This document shows positions 15,202 to 24,254 of a DNA stretch of 62,700 bases, in pieces (the stretch's first letter is position 1; every line of letters begins with the position of its first letter). Below the pieces are notes generated by a model. It worked only from the letters and a program-made list of their open reading frames with translations. It made no database searches and was not told the origin of the DNA. The stretch spans positions 1 through 62,700 of the forward strand of contig CAJMLK010000013.1 of assembly GCA_905214305.1 (NCBI GenBank), in the 5' to 3' direction. The stretch comes from an uncultured bacterium (GTDB lineage Bacteria; Desulfobacterota; Desulfovibrionia; Desulfovibrionales; Desulfovibrionaceae). A program made the translations under genes and the position numbers.

Positions 15202-17241
15202 TCAATCTTTTTTTAAATTATTTTTTCTTAATAATACTAAACCGACCAAAGGTGGCAGATACAGGTGGATGTTTCCCTCATGCCGATGGGGCAGTGGCTC
15301 GGTAAAATGCTCTACGGGCTGGCCGAGAATATCCAGATTGCCGTGTCCGGCAAAGCGCCTTTCGTCCGATGAAAGCAGTTCCACATACTTGCCGGGAGTA
15401 ACGGCAAACGTCAGATTTTTTTGGGCATCAAGCTCATGAAAATTAAACGCAAAAAGCAGATGTCCCCGTTCAAAGGCCAGCAATCGTTTTTCTTCATGAA
15501 TAAAACGGAAAAAAGGCGTCTGCCTGAAGCTGCACAGGTGAGCCTGCACCAGCTCCAGCATCTGCGCCTTATCCCAGGCGGCCAAAAGGCTGTATTTAAG
15601 GTCAGGGGCCTCTGACAGATGCCATTGACGGTGTGCGTGGTCTTCCGCATCAAGCCATTCGGGATGTCCAAATTCATTGCCCATAAAGTTGAGATAGCCC
15701 GCATCGGCTGTAGCCAGCGTAATGAGGCGCATAAGCCTGTAAAAGGCAAGTCCACGCGATACGGCCCAGCTGTCTGTTGCCAGCGCCATATGGCTGTACA
15801 TGCGCTCACCGAGCAGCCGCCAGATCATGCTGTCTTTGCCGTTGATGCACTGGTCATGGCACTCCACATAGCTGATGGTGCGGTCATACGGCCTGTGATT
15901 GGTCATTTCATGCCACATGCTGCCCATATCGCGGGGACTGACGACACATTTTGCCCAATAGTCGGGTATGCCCATGGCAAAGCGGTAGTCAAAGCCAAGC
16001 CCGCCCTGTTCCGGGGGACAGGTGAGGCCCGGCATGCCGGAAAATTCTTCGGCAATAGTCAGGGCAGAGGGGCATATCTGGTGCGTCAGGGTGTTGGAAA
16101 GCGCCAGATACAGTTCTCCGCTGGTGTTGCCGCGCGGCTTGTCCTCCTTGTCGTAAAAACAGCGGCCCACATGAGAAAAATCGTCATCCATGCCGTGATC
16201 GAGATAGAGGATATTTCCCACAGCGTCGGAGCGAAAACCGTCTACGTGGTATTCCTCAAGCCAGTAGCGGCAGTTGGAGAGCAGGAAACGGCGCGTAATC
16301 TCCTGACTGAAATCAAAAGACGGCGTACCCCACTGGTTCAATGTTCCGCTGAAAAAATAATCGCTGCCGTCATAGCGGGCGAGGCCCTGCTCGGTATTGG
16401 GGCAGGCATGGGCATGAGGAATATCGAGGATGACGGCAAGCCCCAGACCATGTGCCGCGTCCACCAGTGCCCTGAATTCATCGGGGGTTCCGTAGCGGGA
16501 GCACGGCGCAAAATAGCTGCTGACCTGATAGCCGAAAGAGCGGTAGAGGGGATGCTCCAGAATGCCCATAAGCTGCACCGCCGTGTAGCCACTTTCATGT
16601 ATGCGGGGCAGAATGTGCGCGGCAAAAGCCGCGTAGCTGCCCACGCTATCCTTGCTGCGCTGCAGGGCGGGTTGGGCCATGCCCACATGCGCTTCATAGA
16701 TGCGAGGAAAAGGATGTCTGGCTGGGCGGCGCTGCGTGAAGCGGAAGGGATTATCCGGGAGCCAGAGCCGGGCGCACCACTGGCCGGGCATGACCGTATC
16801 CTGCTCCACCCAGTTGGCAAAAGCCGGAACCCGGCGCAGGGCGCGATCCCCTTGGGCGGCATTGTCGGCCTGAACGCGCAGCTCCATATAGCTGCCGTGG
16901 TGCAGCGACTCTTCGGGCACAAGCAGTTCAAAAAAGCCTTCTGCCTGATGGGTAAACTGAAAATGGGCGTGACGCTGAAAATTGAGCGCGTCTGTGGTGA
17001 GCCACACGGCCGCCGCATGGGGCATGTATTCGCGCAGCCGCCACAGGCTGCGGCCCTCGGCATCTTGGATTCTGTGCACCCCGAGGCAGTGGTGCAGATT
17101 GGCATAGGCGCGCAATGAGCCGTACTGTTCTGTAATGCGGGCCAGTTCAGCTGAAAAGGTTTCGCCTCTTTGTTGCAAGAAAAAACGGTAAGGCTGCAAT
17201 GCCGGATCTTGTAACGGATTTTTGGGGATGGTCTGTGTCAT
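15202..17241 (-). CDS. glgB: 1,4-alpha-glucan (glycogen) branching enzyme, GH13
   Basis: A 679-residue alpha-amylase-superfamily enzyme that moves chain segments to form alpha-1,6 branches in glycogen. It resembles the eukaryotic-type GBE1 group rather than E. coli GlgB: YEAHVGMA, GYTAVQLMGILEHPLYRSFGYQ (two adjacent motifs) and GYLNFMGNEFGHPEWLD. The catalytic residues are the Asp nucleophile in GFRSDAVG (about 338), the acid Glu in TIAEEF (about 396) and the Asp in ECHDQ (about 462). The Ser in GFRSDAVG and Cys in ECHDQ differ from the common GFRFD and ESHDQ. The start at 17241 has GGAGG 5 bases upstream. No other glycogen gene is adjacent. Confidence 0.9.
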   Translation of the reverse strand: MTQTIPKNPLQDPALQPYRFFLQQRGETFSAELARITEQYGSLRAYANLHHCLGVHRIQDAEGRSLWRLREYMPHAAAVWLTTDALNFQRHAHFQFTHQAEGFFELLVPEESLHHGSYMELRVQADNAAQGDRALRRVPAFANWVEQDTVMPGQWCARLWLPDNPFRFTQRRPARHPFPRIYEAHVGMAQPALQRSKDSVGSYAAFAAHILPRIHESGYTAVQLMGILEHPLYRSFGYQVSSYFAPCSRYGTPDEFRALVDAAHGLGLAVILDIPHAHACPNTEQGLARYDGSDYFFSGTLNQWGTPSFDFSQEITRRFLLSNCRYWLEEYHVDGFRSDAVGNILYLDHGMDDDFSHVGRCFYDKEDKPRGNTSGELYLALSNTLTHQICPSALTIAEEFSGMPGLTCPPEQGGLGFDYRFAMGIPDYWAKCVVSPRDMGSMWHEMTNHRPYDRTISYVECHDQCINGKDSMIWRLLGERMYSHMALATDSWAVSRGLAFYRLMRLITLATADAGYLNFMGNEFGHPEWLDAEDHAHRQWHLSEAPDLKYSLLAAWDKAQMLELVQAHLCSFRQTPFFRFIHEEKRLLAFERGHLLFAFNFHELDAQKNLTFAVTPGKYVELLSSDERRFAGHGNLDILGQPVEHFTEPLPHRHEGNIHLYLPPLVGLVLLRKNNLKKD

Positions 17242-17306
17242 GGCGGCCTCCATCGGCTGGTTGCCCCAAGGAGCAGAGGGCGCGGGCACGTCACGAAGAA
17301 ACAGGA

Positions 17307-17338
17307 CCGCCCGGTGGGCTGGCCACCGGGCGGGAAAA
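17307..17338 (-). terminator. Terminator after the hydroxyacid dehydrogenase gene
   Basis: A perfect 11-bp GC-rich stem (17307-17317 against 17323-17333, 5-base loop), followed on the minus strand by TCCTGTTTCTT. It lies 14 bases past the stop at 17347 and probably closes the long minus-strand gene train from 34.5 kb. Confidence 0.65.
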
Positions 17339-17346
17339 GGGTCGCT

Positions 17347-18249
17347 TTAGCTGTGCTGGCGCCACTGTTTGCCAGAAAGAGAGGCAAGGCAGTCAATCAG
17401 CGCCTGGGTTCCCAGGTTGCCCTGACCGCGGGCCTGCATGCTGCGGTACAGCTCTTCGGCCAGACCGATGCCTGGCAGCACGAGCTGCATGCGGCGGCAT
17501 TCTTCAAGACAGAGGCCAAGGTCTTTGATGAAGTGGTTGATAAAGAAGCCGGGGGCAAAGTCGTTTTTGAGAATGCGGCGCCCCAGGGTGTCCATCGCCT
17601 TGCTGCCTGCAGCGCCGCCAACCACAAGTTCCATCCATTGGGCGACATCAAGCCCGGCCTCCTGCGCAAAAAGGCAGGATTCGCACACGCTGAACATCAC
17701 ACCGGCAATGGCGACCTGATTGGCAAGTTTGGCTTTTTGCCCAAAACCGGGGCCACCGCAGAGCATGATATTTTTGCCCATGCTGTTGAAGCAGCTTTCC
17801 AGCCGTTCATAGCCTTCCTTGTCGCCGCCCACAAAGATGGAAAGGGTTGCGTTGCGTGCGCCCACATCGCCGCCGGTGACGGGCGCATCAAGCGACAGGC
17901 AGCCCTGCTGCAGGGCCACGTCAGCGATGCGTTCTGCCAGCGAGGGGCTTGATGTGCTCATGTCGCATACGATGCCGCCGGTGGCCAGCCCCTGCAGCAC
18001 GCCATGCTCGCCAAGGATGACGCTTTCCACATCTTGCGGATAGCTGACAATGGTAAAAACCACATCGGAATTGGCAGCCACCTGACGCGGAGTGTCGGCC
18101 CATTGAGCGCCTTTGGCAAGCAGCGGATCGGCCTTGGCGCGGGTGCGGTTGTACACGGTCAGACTATGCCCTGCATCTTGCAGGTGACCGGCCATGGACA
18201 AACCCATAACCCCGGTTCCAATCCAGCCTATGCGCATTTTTTCAGCCAT
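17347..18249 (-). CDS. NAD(P)-dependent beta-hydroxyacid dehydrogenase
   Basis: A 300-residue member of the 3-hydroxyisobutyrate / tartronate semialdehyde reductase family. It has the Rossmann loop GWIGTGVMG (GTGVMG at 11-16), the substrate segment DAPVTGGDVGARN, and the catalytic Lys174 in GQKAKLANQ. The length is normal. Physiological substrate cannot be told from sequence. The start at 18249 has AAGGAG 8 bases upstream. It follows the FGE-domain gene by 16 bases on the same strand, so it is probably co-transcribed as the last gene of the Srf-containing train, although its metabolic role has no obvious link to that machine. Confidence 0.92.
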   Translation of the reverse strand: MAEKMRIGWIGTGVMGLSMAGHLQDAGHSLTVYNRTRAKADPLLAKGAQWADTPRQVAANSDVVFTIVSYPQDVESVILGEHGVLQGLATGGIVCDMSTSSPSLAERIADVALQQGCLSLDAPVTGGDVGARNATLSIFVGGDKEGYERLESCFNSMGKNIMLCGGPGFGQKAKLANQVAIAGVMFSVCESCLFAQEAGLDVAQWMELVVGGAAGSKAMDTLGRRILKNDFAPGFFINHFIKDLGLCLEECRRMQLVLPGIGLAEELYRSMQARGQGNLGTQALIDCLASLSGKQWRQHS

Positions 18250-18265
18250 GTTAACACTCCTTTGG

Positions 18266-19975
18266 CTACTGAAAGCGGCGTTCCAGAATTTCCTTTTGCA
18301 TGATCTCTCGCGGCAACGCTTTGTTTTTGCGCAACAAATCAACATGCTTGCGGTACAGATCAAGGTTGCGCCGCATGTTTTCGTTGAACGGGTCACTGCC
18401 GCTGAAATCCTTGCTCAGGGTATCATAGGCTGCTGACAGTGTTTCCGGCGTCATTTGCGCGCCGTCTTCCACCTTGCTGCGATAAAAGGTCAGGGATTTG
18501 TCGAGGCTGGTATCCAGCATGACAAGCCCTCTGCGGGCATTATCCATTATCTGGCGCAATTTTTCAAGTTCGGCGCCCTTGGTGGTCTTGCTTTCTCTCT
18601 GCATGCCATCCAGCTGGGATTGAAGGGATTTTCGCCTGATGGAATAGTTGCGGATGGTCTCGGTCATATACACGCCCGTGCGTATGAGCGACTGTGCTTC
18701 CATCTGCTTTTGCCGCTCAAGCGTGATATTGTTTTCTTTGATAGTATTGCGCAGTTCCTGAAGATTTTTTTTCACGGCTTCATTGGGGGCCGATGCCAGC
18801 AGGCGGTCCAGTTCTTCAAGGGGGTTGCGCGCGGCCTGTGTGTCGTAGCCCGCGGCCTCCATAGATTCCCCGGCTTTGCCCCATTCCGCCAGCAACTCCT
18901 GAGGGCGCGGTCCCCCCGGAGTATTTATGCCGGAAATAACCGGGCGAAAGCCCATATCGCGGGCATGTGCAGGGCCATCGGCCATGAAAAACGGTGTTTC
19001 TTCGCGGCGGCCGGGCAAAATTTCGGCCTCGCCGGAAAGAAAGGAACCACCCTTGCGCACAAAGCCGCCAGCAGAACCGTGCAGCCTTCCGGCCAGTGAA
19101 AAGCGGAAGGCGTCCAGAACCATCTCTGCGGCATTGCCAGCGGTATCGTATATACCCAGAGGGTTGGGCTTGCGTGAGCCGATGTTGGCAGTATCTTCTG
19201 CTCTGGCAGCACCTTCCGGCCGGTAAACAGCGTAGTCGGCCTTGTTGGCTTCAGGCGGCAGGGCAAAAAAATCTTCCTGCAGGAGCTGCTGACTGCCTGC
19301 CATATGCCCGCCACGAGCGGCGTACTCCCATTCCGTTTCCGTGGGCAGGCGCACAAAGCCCACATTGCGGCTGTCGCCGGAAAAGCGGGGCAGGGACTGG
19401 GGAGAGTTTTGCAAAAGCCATGCGGTGTATTTGCGCGTAAAGTCCACGGCATCATACCAGCTCATGTCTGTCGCCGGTTTTGCTGCGCTGTTTGCCGGGG
19501 GCTGCGTGACGGGGCAGGCCGCGTCCATTACCGCCTGCCATTGCAGCTGAGAAACCTCATACTTCGCAACAAGATAAAAGTAGTTTTGTCCTTTGGGGGC
19601 AAACTTTCGCCAATCGGGCGGCAGGTCTTCAAGGGTGAAAGCGCCGGAAAGCGCGGTATTGTAGCGGCGGTCATAGAAGGCGCGGCTCGCGTTGGCGCTG
19701 TCATCCACACCGGGGCGCAGGGGCATGTCCCACAAAAGGCCCCTGGCCGGCACGGCCACCAGTTTGAAGGCCATGTCAAGTCCACAGGGCATGGGCAGCA
19801 GAATGTCGTCATCAGCGGGCCTGGGATTGCAGGCGTCCGCGGAGGTCAGTTCCCCTTTGCGGGCCAGAGCGGCTTTTGCCTGTTCCGCCGGAATGGCTGC
19901 CCCCAGCAGGGCGGCCAGCAGAAGAAGGCGAAGCAGGGCAAGAAATGCGGAAAATCGCCCGGGTTTATATTTCAC
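18266..19975 (-). CDS. Exported FGE/SUMF1-domain protein with C-terminal coiled coil
   Basis: A 569-residue protein with a signal peptide (residues 1-35, ending near AEQAKA). Residues about 100-345 form a formylglycine-generating-enzyme-like domain: SWYDAVDF, RLPTETEWEYAARGG, GIYDTAGNAAEMV, RKGGSFL, DMGFRPV. Such domains either oxidise a Cys to formylglycine or serve as binding modules. The paired active-site cysteines of aerobic FGE were not seen, so binding or structure is more likely. Residues about 370-560 are charged and helical, probably coiled coil. The start is GTG at 19975 with GGAGG 6 bases upstream. It overlaps the end of the permease gene by 11 bases, which indicates translational coupling. 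Confidence 0.88.
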   Translation of the reverse strand: MKYKPGRFSAFLALLRLLLLAALLGAAIPAEQAKAALARKGELTSADACNPRPADDDILLPMPCGLDMAFKLVAVPARGLLWDMPLRPGVDDSANASRAFYDRRYNTALSGAFTLEDLPPDWRKFAPKGQNYFYLVAKYEVSQLQWQAVMDAACPVTQPPANSAAKPATDMSWYDAVDFTRKYTAWLLQNSPQSLPRFSGDSRNVGFVRLPTETEWEYAARGGHMAGSQQLLQEDFFALPPEANKADYAVYRPEGAARAEDTANIGSRKPNPLGIYDTAGNAAEMVLDAFRFSLAGRLHGSAGGFVRKGGSFLSGEAEILPGRREETPFFMADGPAHARDMGFRPVISGINTPGGPRPQELLAEWGKAGESMEAAGYDTQAARNPLEELDRLLASAPNEAVKKNLQELRNTIKENNITLERQKQMEAQSLIRTGVYMTETIRNYSIRRKSLQSQLDGMQRESKTTKGAELEKLRQIMDNARRGLVMLDTSLDKSLTFYRSKVEDGAQMTPETLSAAYDTLSKDFSGSDPFNENMRRNLDLYRKHVDLLRKNKALPREIMQKEILERRFQ

Positions 19976-21248
19976 GAATGACCTCCGAAGGTTCAATGCG
20001 CGCAGCGCGCAGAGCCGGTCCCAGTGCCGCTGCCACGGCAAGTCCGGCCACTGCGGCAAAGGCGATGAGAAAATGTTGCGGCAGCAGGCGGCAGACCTGT
20101 TCCATGCCGCTGAGGCTGGCGCTGAAAAGACGATTGATGACCAGCGCCGCCAGCGCGTACATGCCCGATGCCAGTGCTGTGCCGAGCAGGGCGGTCAGCA
20201 GGGCCTGAGCAAGCGGCAGCAGCATGAGTCGCCCGGTGGTAAAGCCCGCAAGGCTCAGCAGGCCGAGCGTGCGCTCTTTGCGTTTCACGCTGGCAAGGGT
20301 GCTGCTGGCGGTGGATGCGAGAAAACCGGCAGCCGTGGCCGCGCAGATCAGTGCAAAAACGAGATTGAGAGCCTGAGACAGGCTGTTGACCTGCTCTATT
20401 TCTTCGGCATGGGTGTATACGTCCAGCCCTTGCTGCGCAAAGGCCTGCCGCAGGCGCATGACGGCATCCAGGTCTTTGGCGTACAGCCGAAAGCCGGGAT
20501 AAAGGCGTGCGTCTTTGGGCCGTTCCTCGCCTGTCCAGCCGTTGTGCGTGCCCATTTCAGGCACTGCGCGGCCATCCCGGTAATCCTCCGTGGCTTCAAG
20601 CAGGGGAAAAGGAATAAAGGCCACATCCTTCTGCTGTGCCGCAAGGGGCAGAACGGAAGCCACGCGCAAGGGAATGCGCACACTTTGCGCCTGACCGTTC
20701 AGGCGGCGCTCCACCTTGCCTGAAAGCGTGTCTCCCGCCGTAATATGCAGCTTTTCGGCCGCGGGGGTCGAAAGGGCGATGTTGACGGCCTCAGTGGCGG
20801 CCTGTTGCGGCATGGCAGGCACTGCGGCGTTGTAATGGCCCAAAAGGGGGTCACCGGCAGCAGTTGGTTCAAGCGATACCAGCAGGCTTGCCCGCCGGTC
20901 GCCCTCACCGGCAGTAAGGTCCATGGTGGCGGCAATGGAGCGCGTGCGGGGAAGCACAAAGGACACGTCCCTGTGTGCGGCCAGATCATCCAGATATTGC
21001 TGCGAAAAACGCCCGCTGAGCACTGGCGAGATTTCCAGATTGCGCGGCTCGTTGCGCAGCCTGTCTGTCAGTGTCTGCATGACGCCGAACTTGACGCCAT
21101 AGAGCACCAGCAACGGGGTGAGCACTGCGGCCAGCCCCAGAACCGCGCAGGCCGAGAGCAGCTTTTCCCGCGCATAGTCCTGCCAGGAGAGGCGAAGCAT
21201 CTGCACCAGAGCCGAAAAACGTCCGGGAGTGTCAGGGCTGCGACTCAT
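19965..21248 (-). CDS. ABC transporter permease, FtsX/MacB-like
   Basis: A 427-residue inner-membrane protein. One hydrophobic segment is near residues 30-52 (LLSACAVLGLAAVLTPLLVL). A large extracytoplasmic region of about 220 residues follows, then three membrane segments in the C-terminal third (NLVFALICAATAAGFLAS and beyond). This four-helix layout belongs to FtsX, LolC/E and MacB permeases, which transmit ATP hydrolysis into periplasmic motion rather than moving small solutes. Its ATPase gene overlaps it by 4 bases (ATGA) upstream, and the FGE-domain gene overlaps its end by 11 bases. The three are very likely one complex. The substrate is unknown; lipoprotein handling or mechanical signalling to the exported vWA and FGE proteins is possible. 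Confidence 0.88.
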   Translation of the reverse strand: MSRSPDTPGRFSALVQMLRLSWQDYAREKLLSACAVLGLAAVLTPLLVLYGVKFGVMQTLTDRLRNEPRNLEISPVLSGRFSQQYLDDLAAHRDVSFVLPRTRSIAATMDLTAGEGDRRASLLVSLEPTAAGDPLLGHYNAAVPAMPQQAATEAVNIALSTPAAEKLHITAGDTLSGKVERRLNGQAQSVRIPLRVASVLPLAAQQKDVAFIPFPLLEATEDYRDGRAVPEMGTHNGWTGEERPKDARLYPGFRLYAKDLDAVMRLRQAFAQQGLDVYTHAEEIEQVNSLSQALNLVFALICAATAAGFLASTASSTLASVKRKERTLGLLSLAGFTTGRLMLLPLAQALLTALLGTALASGMYALAALVINRLFSASLSGMEQVCRLLPQHFLIAFAAVAGLAVAAALGPALRAARIEPSEVIREI

Positions 21249-22108
21249 GGCAGGACCTCCGTGCTGCCGCGTGTGCTGTCGTGTGTGCTGTCGGGCGCAT
21301 GGGCGTGGGTGCTGCCGGATGTGCTGGCGGCCGTGTTGCCGGAAGCGCCGGAGTCGGCCGCATGATCAATACGTGATACGATGCCCTGCCCGCGTTCTTC
21401 AGAAGTGACCCTCACGGGAGTAAAGCCTGCTTCCAGCGCCATTTCGAGATTATGCGTGACCATAACTACGGTAATGTGCAGTTTGCGGGCCAGATCAGTA
21501 AAAATGCGCAGGGCGTTGCGGGCATGCATGGGATCCAGAGCCGCCGTAGGCTCATCAGCCAGTACCACGCCCGGCCCGTGGGCCAGAGCGGCGGCAATGG
21601 CCGCCCGCTGGCGCTCCCCGACCGAAAGCGTTTCCGGATACTGGTCAAGCAGGCGTCCGATGCCCAGACCGTCCACAATTGCCTGTATCTGCGGCTTGCG
21701 TTCTTCCACGCGGCCCAGACTGCGGCAGCGCAGAAGAATATTGTCTCTGGCCGTAAGAAAGGGCAGCAGCCCGCCGGTTTGCAGCACATAGCCCAGATGC
21801 CTCTGACGCAGCAGTGCGAGGGCGTTGGGGCCACCCGTACCCCAGGCCCGCAGCACGTCCACGTCTTCATGCGGCTCCGGACGGAACAGAAAACGCTGTT
21901 CTTTCCCGTCGTCAGTGGGCGAATGCGTATCCGGGCGCAGTATGCAGGCCAGCAGATCAAGGGCCGTACTTTTGCCGCAGCCGCTGGGGCCGACCAGCGC
22001 CAGCAGGCCGCTGCGGGGGATATCAAGCCGTTCCACACGCAGGCTGAAGCCCTCGGAGCCGGGGCGGCTTTTGCTTATCTGCCGCAGGGAGAAAACCAGA
22101 CTGTCCAT
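21245..22108 (-). CDS. ABC transporter ATP-binding protein, LolD/MacB-like
   Basis: A 287-residue cytoplasmic ATPase. It has Walker A GPSGCGKST at 40-48, a Q-loop region with GYVLQTGGLLPFLTARDN, signature LSVGERQ near 159, Walker B VVLADEPTAALD near 184 and the H-loop MVTHN near 215, so it should hydrolyse ATP. An insert of about 35 residues (about 60-95) separates Walker A from the Q-loop. The last 35 residues are a low-complexity tail rich in Ser, Thr, His, Ala and Asp with degenerate GST/DST repeats, unusual for this family. It starts 23 bases after the vWA gene and overlaps the permease gene by 4 bases. Confidence 0.92.
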   Translation of the reverse strand: MDSLVFSLRQISKSRPGSEGFSLRVERLDIPRSGLLALVGPSGCGKSTALDLLACILRPDTHSPTDDGKEQRFLFRPEPHEDVDVLRAWGTGGPNALALLRQRHLGYVLQTGGLLPFLTARDNILLRCRSLGRVEERKPQIQAIVDGLGIGRLLDQYPETLSVGERQRAAIAAALAHGPGVVLADEPTAALDPMHARNALRIFTDLARKLHITVVMVTHNLEMALEAGFTPVRVTSEERGQGIVSRIDHAADSGASGNTAASTSGSTHAHAPDSTHDSTRGSTEVLP

Positions 22109-22131
22109 ATGCAGGCCTTGTGAGACACAGT

Positions 22132-24147
22132 CTAGGGCAGCATGCTCAAAGGCACGCGGTATACCCAGTCGCCGGGATTGGGCTGACCGAAGCTTTCCCA
22201 GTTGGCCCGGTCGCGGTCATATTCCTCATACCGGGCGAGACGCGACTTGAGCCTGTTGATAAAGGCCGTCTGCTCGCCCACGCTCATGCGGTACCAGTCT
22301 TCTTCACGCAGCAGCATGATGTCGCTTTTGTAGGGCAGCCCGTCCAGAAATTCTGCCAGCACACCCAGTTGCGCCAGATTCTTCCCCTGAGTAGGCATGT
22401 TGGGGTCTCGGGCCATGCGCGTGGAGGCAGAGAGCACACCCTGAAAAAAGTCACGGGAGTCGGTCTTTTTGGTGCGTTCCGCGCTGTCGATGACAGCCTT
22501 TATCTGGGCGCTCAGATCATTAAGCTGGTTTTTGGTCAGCAGTACGGCCACTTCCACGCTGGGGCTCTGTTCGCTTTTGGCAAGGCGTTTGAGATCCATG
22601 TCGGCAATCCACGAACTGACCACGCTGGGGGCCTGATTTTCACGCGCCCTTCCAAAATATTCCAGCTGCATGGCATAGCCCAGAGTGGCGGCAAGGCGGG
22701 CGGCTTCTTCCTCTGCTGTGAGCTTTTGGGGCTTTTCGTCTTTGGGTTTGGTCATGATTTTGCCCAAAGCGGTGTTTTTGACCATATCCACCATGCCCGT
22801 GGCCAGCACTCTGGCGACTTCCGCAAACTGCTTTGCCCCCACTGCTGCCGTGGGCGCGGCAACCACCTGATAGTTTGAGCGGTTGCCAGAAAGCTTGCTC
22901 AGGGCGCGGTAGTTTTGCTCGGCATAGGCGTGGTTTTTGGCTCCGCCCGGGCTTTTGATATGCAGGATGGATATCCAGATGCCTTTTTGCCGCGCAAAGT
23001 CATTGAGTTCACTGGGTCCCATGCTGACGGAAGCATATTTGTCCGTGCTTTTGAGGGGACCGGCATCGGTAATGAGCAGAATGAGACGCGACGAATAGTC
23101 CCCCCAGCTGAGGGCCTCCACGGCTTTGTACACGCCCGCCAGTGAGTCTTCATTGAAATCGTGGCTGGAGACGGTGGCTTCCTGCACCTTGGAAAGTTTT
23201 TCTTCAAGACTTTTGCGGTTTTTGGCTGTGGCGAAATCGCTTACAACTTCAGCCACGTAGCCAAGGCCCGGGGTAGCCTGTGTGCTGTTGCGAAAGGCAA
23301 CCACAGCAAAGCCCACGTTGTCTTCCAGCTTGTCCTGCTCAATCTTGTCGTATATCTGGCGCACCACGTTAAGGCTTTGATCGATATACGGTTTCATGGA
23401 GATGGTCGTGTCTATGACAAGGGCAATGCCGGTCTTGGGCGGGCCGCTTTTGCCGTTTTGGCCGCCCGCGGCATTGCCGGGGTCAATGGAAGCCACGCGC
23501 AGAAATTTAACGCCGTCAAAGGGGTCTTTCATGTCCAGAATGGGCATGAGATAAAAACGCTTTTCCGAAACTGCTCCGGCTGCGTCCGCAGGCTCACCGG
23601 CCAGCACGGGAAAGTCGGCTGGCGGCGTTTTGCCGTCTTGCAGCAGTGCGGCGGCCTCGGCATTGAGTTTGTTCAGGCGCACATCCATGTCCGGAGCGGC
23701 GCAGATGTCGCTCAGCGCGTTTTCGGTCTTGAAAAAGAGCACGGGATCGCGGCCAGTGCGCGGCGTGAAGAGCAGGGTGAGGGACTGGTTCCAGTCTGTG
23801 GCCTTGGCTGCCTCAATCCAGCCCTCAGGGGTGGCGGCGCCGCTTCCGACCTGAAGCCAGCCCTCATTGCGGGCATAGACATAGAACACGGTAAAGGGCG
23901 TCACGCTTTCCTTGACCACGGCGGCGTCTGCTGCCGGACCAGCCGTAAGGCGCGCGCCCGGATGGCTGACCACCCGCTGGAAAAGCGTTTTTTTGCCTTC
24001 AAGCAGCAGGGGGGCTGCCTCAGCATACGATGCGGTAAAAACGCTCCCGGCAGCCAGAGTGAAGAACAGGGCAAGAGAGCTGGCCGCTATGCCGGACAGA
24101 ATGCCGAACAGTAAATGGCGGCAGGATATGATGGATATGGGGCGCAT
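22132..24147 (-). CDS. Exported SH3b-vWA domain protein
   Basis: A 671-residue protein with a long N-terminal signal (hydrophobic core about 15-40, cleavage near SYAEA). Residues about 60-125 look like a bacterial SH3 domain (DAAVVKESVTPFTVFYVY, then GWLQVG and GWIEAAKATDW). A von Willebrand A domain starts near 240 with ALVIDTTISM. The metal site is D246-x-T248-x-S250, a Thr-for-Ser variant of DxSxS. The hydrophobic strand SRLILLITDAGP follows. Residues about 430-660 are helical and charged. vWA domains usually bind partner proteins through a metal ion. GGAGG 8 bases upstream supports the start. It lies between the Sel1-type gene (107 bases) and the ABC ATPase (23 bases). Confidence 0.88.
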   Translation of the reverse strand: MRPISIISCRHLLFGILSGIAASSLALFFTLAAGSVFTASYAEAAPLLLEGKKTLFQRVVSHPGARLTAGPAADAAVVKESVTPFTVFYVYARNEGWLQVGSGAATPEGWIEAAKATDWNQSLTLLFTPRTGRDPVLFFKTENALSDICAAPDMDVRLNKLNAEAAALLQDGKTPPADFPVLAGEPADAAGAVSEKRFYLMPILDMKDPFDGVKFLRVASIDPGNAAGGQNGKSGPPKTGIALVIDTTISMKPYIDQSLNVVRQIYDKIEQDKLEDNVGFAVVAFRNSTQATPGLGYVAEVVSDFATAKNRKSLEEKLSKVQEATVSSHDFNEDSLAGVYKAVEALSWGDYSSRLILLITDAGPLKSTDKYASVSMGPSELNDFARQKGIWISILHIKSPGGAKNHAYAEQNYRALSKLSGNRSNYQVVAAPTAAVGAKQFAEVARVLATGMVDMVKNTALGKIMTKPKDEKPQKLTAEEEAARLAATLGYAMQLEYFGRARENQAPSVVSSWIADMDLKRLAKSEQSPSVEVAVLLTKNQLNDLSAQIKAVIDSAERTKKTDSRDFFQGVLSASTRMARDPNMPTQGKNLAQLGVLAEFLDGLPYKSDIMLLREEDWYRMSVGEQTAFINRLKSRLARYEEYDRDRANWESFGQPNPGDWVYRVPLSMLP

Positions 24148-24254
24148 GCGGGTTTCCTCCCGGACTCCGTTTTGCAGTATGATCTGGGCGCGGCCATGCT
24201 CCGGATTGCACCGGGCTTGCCGGTACAGCGGGGCAGATCGCTGAAAAGCGCAAA

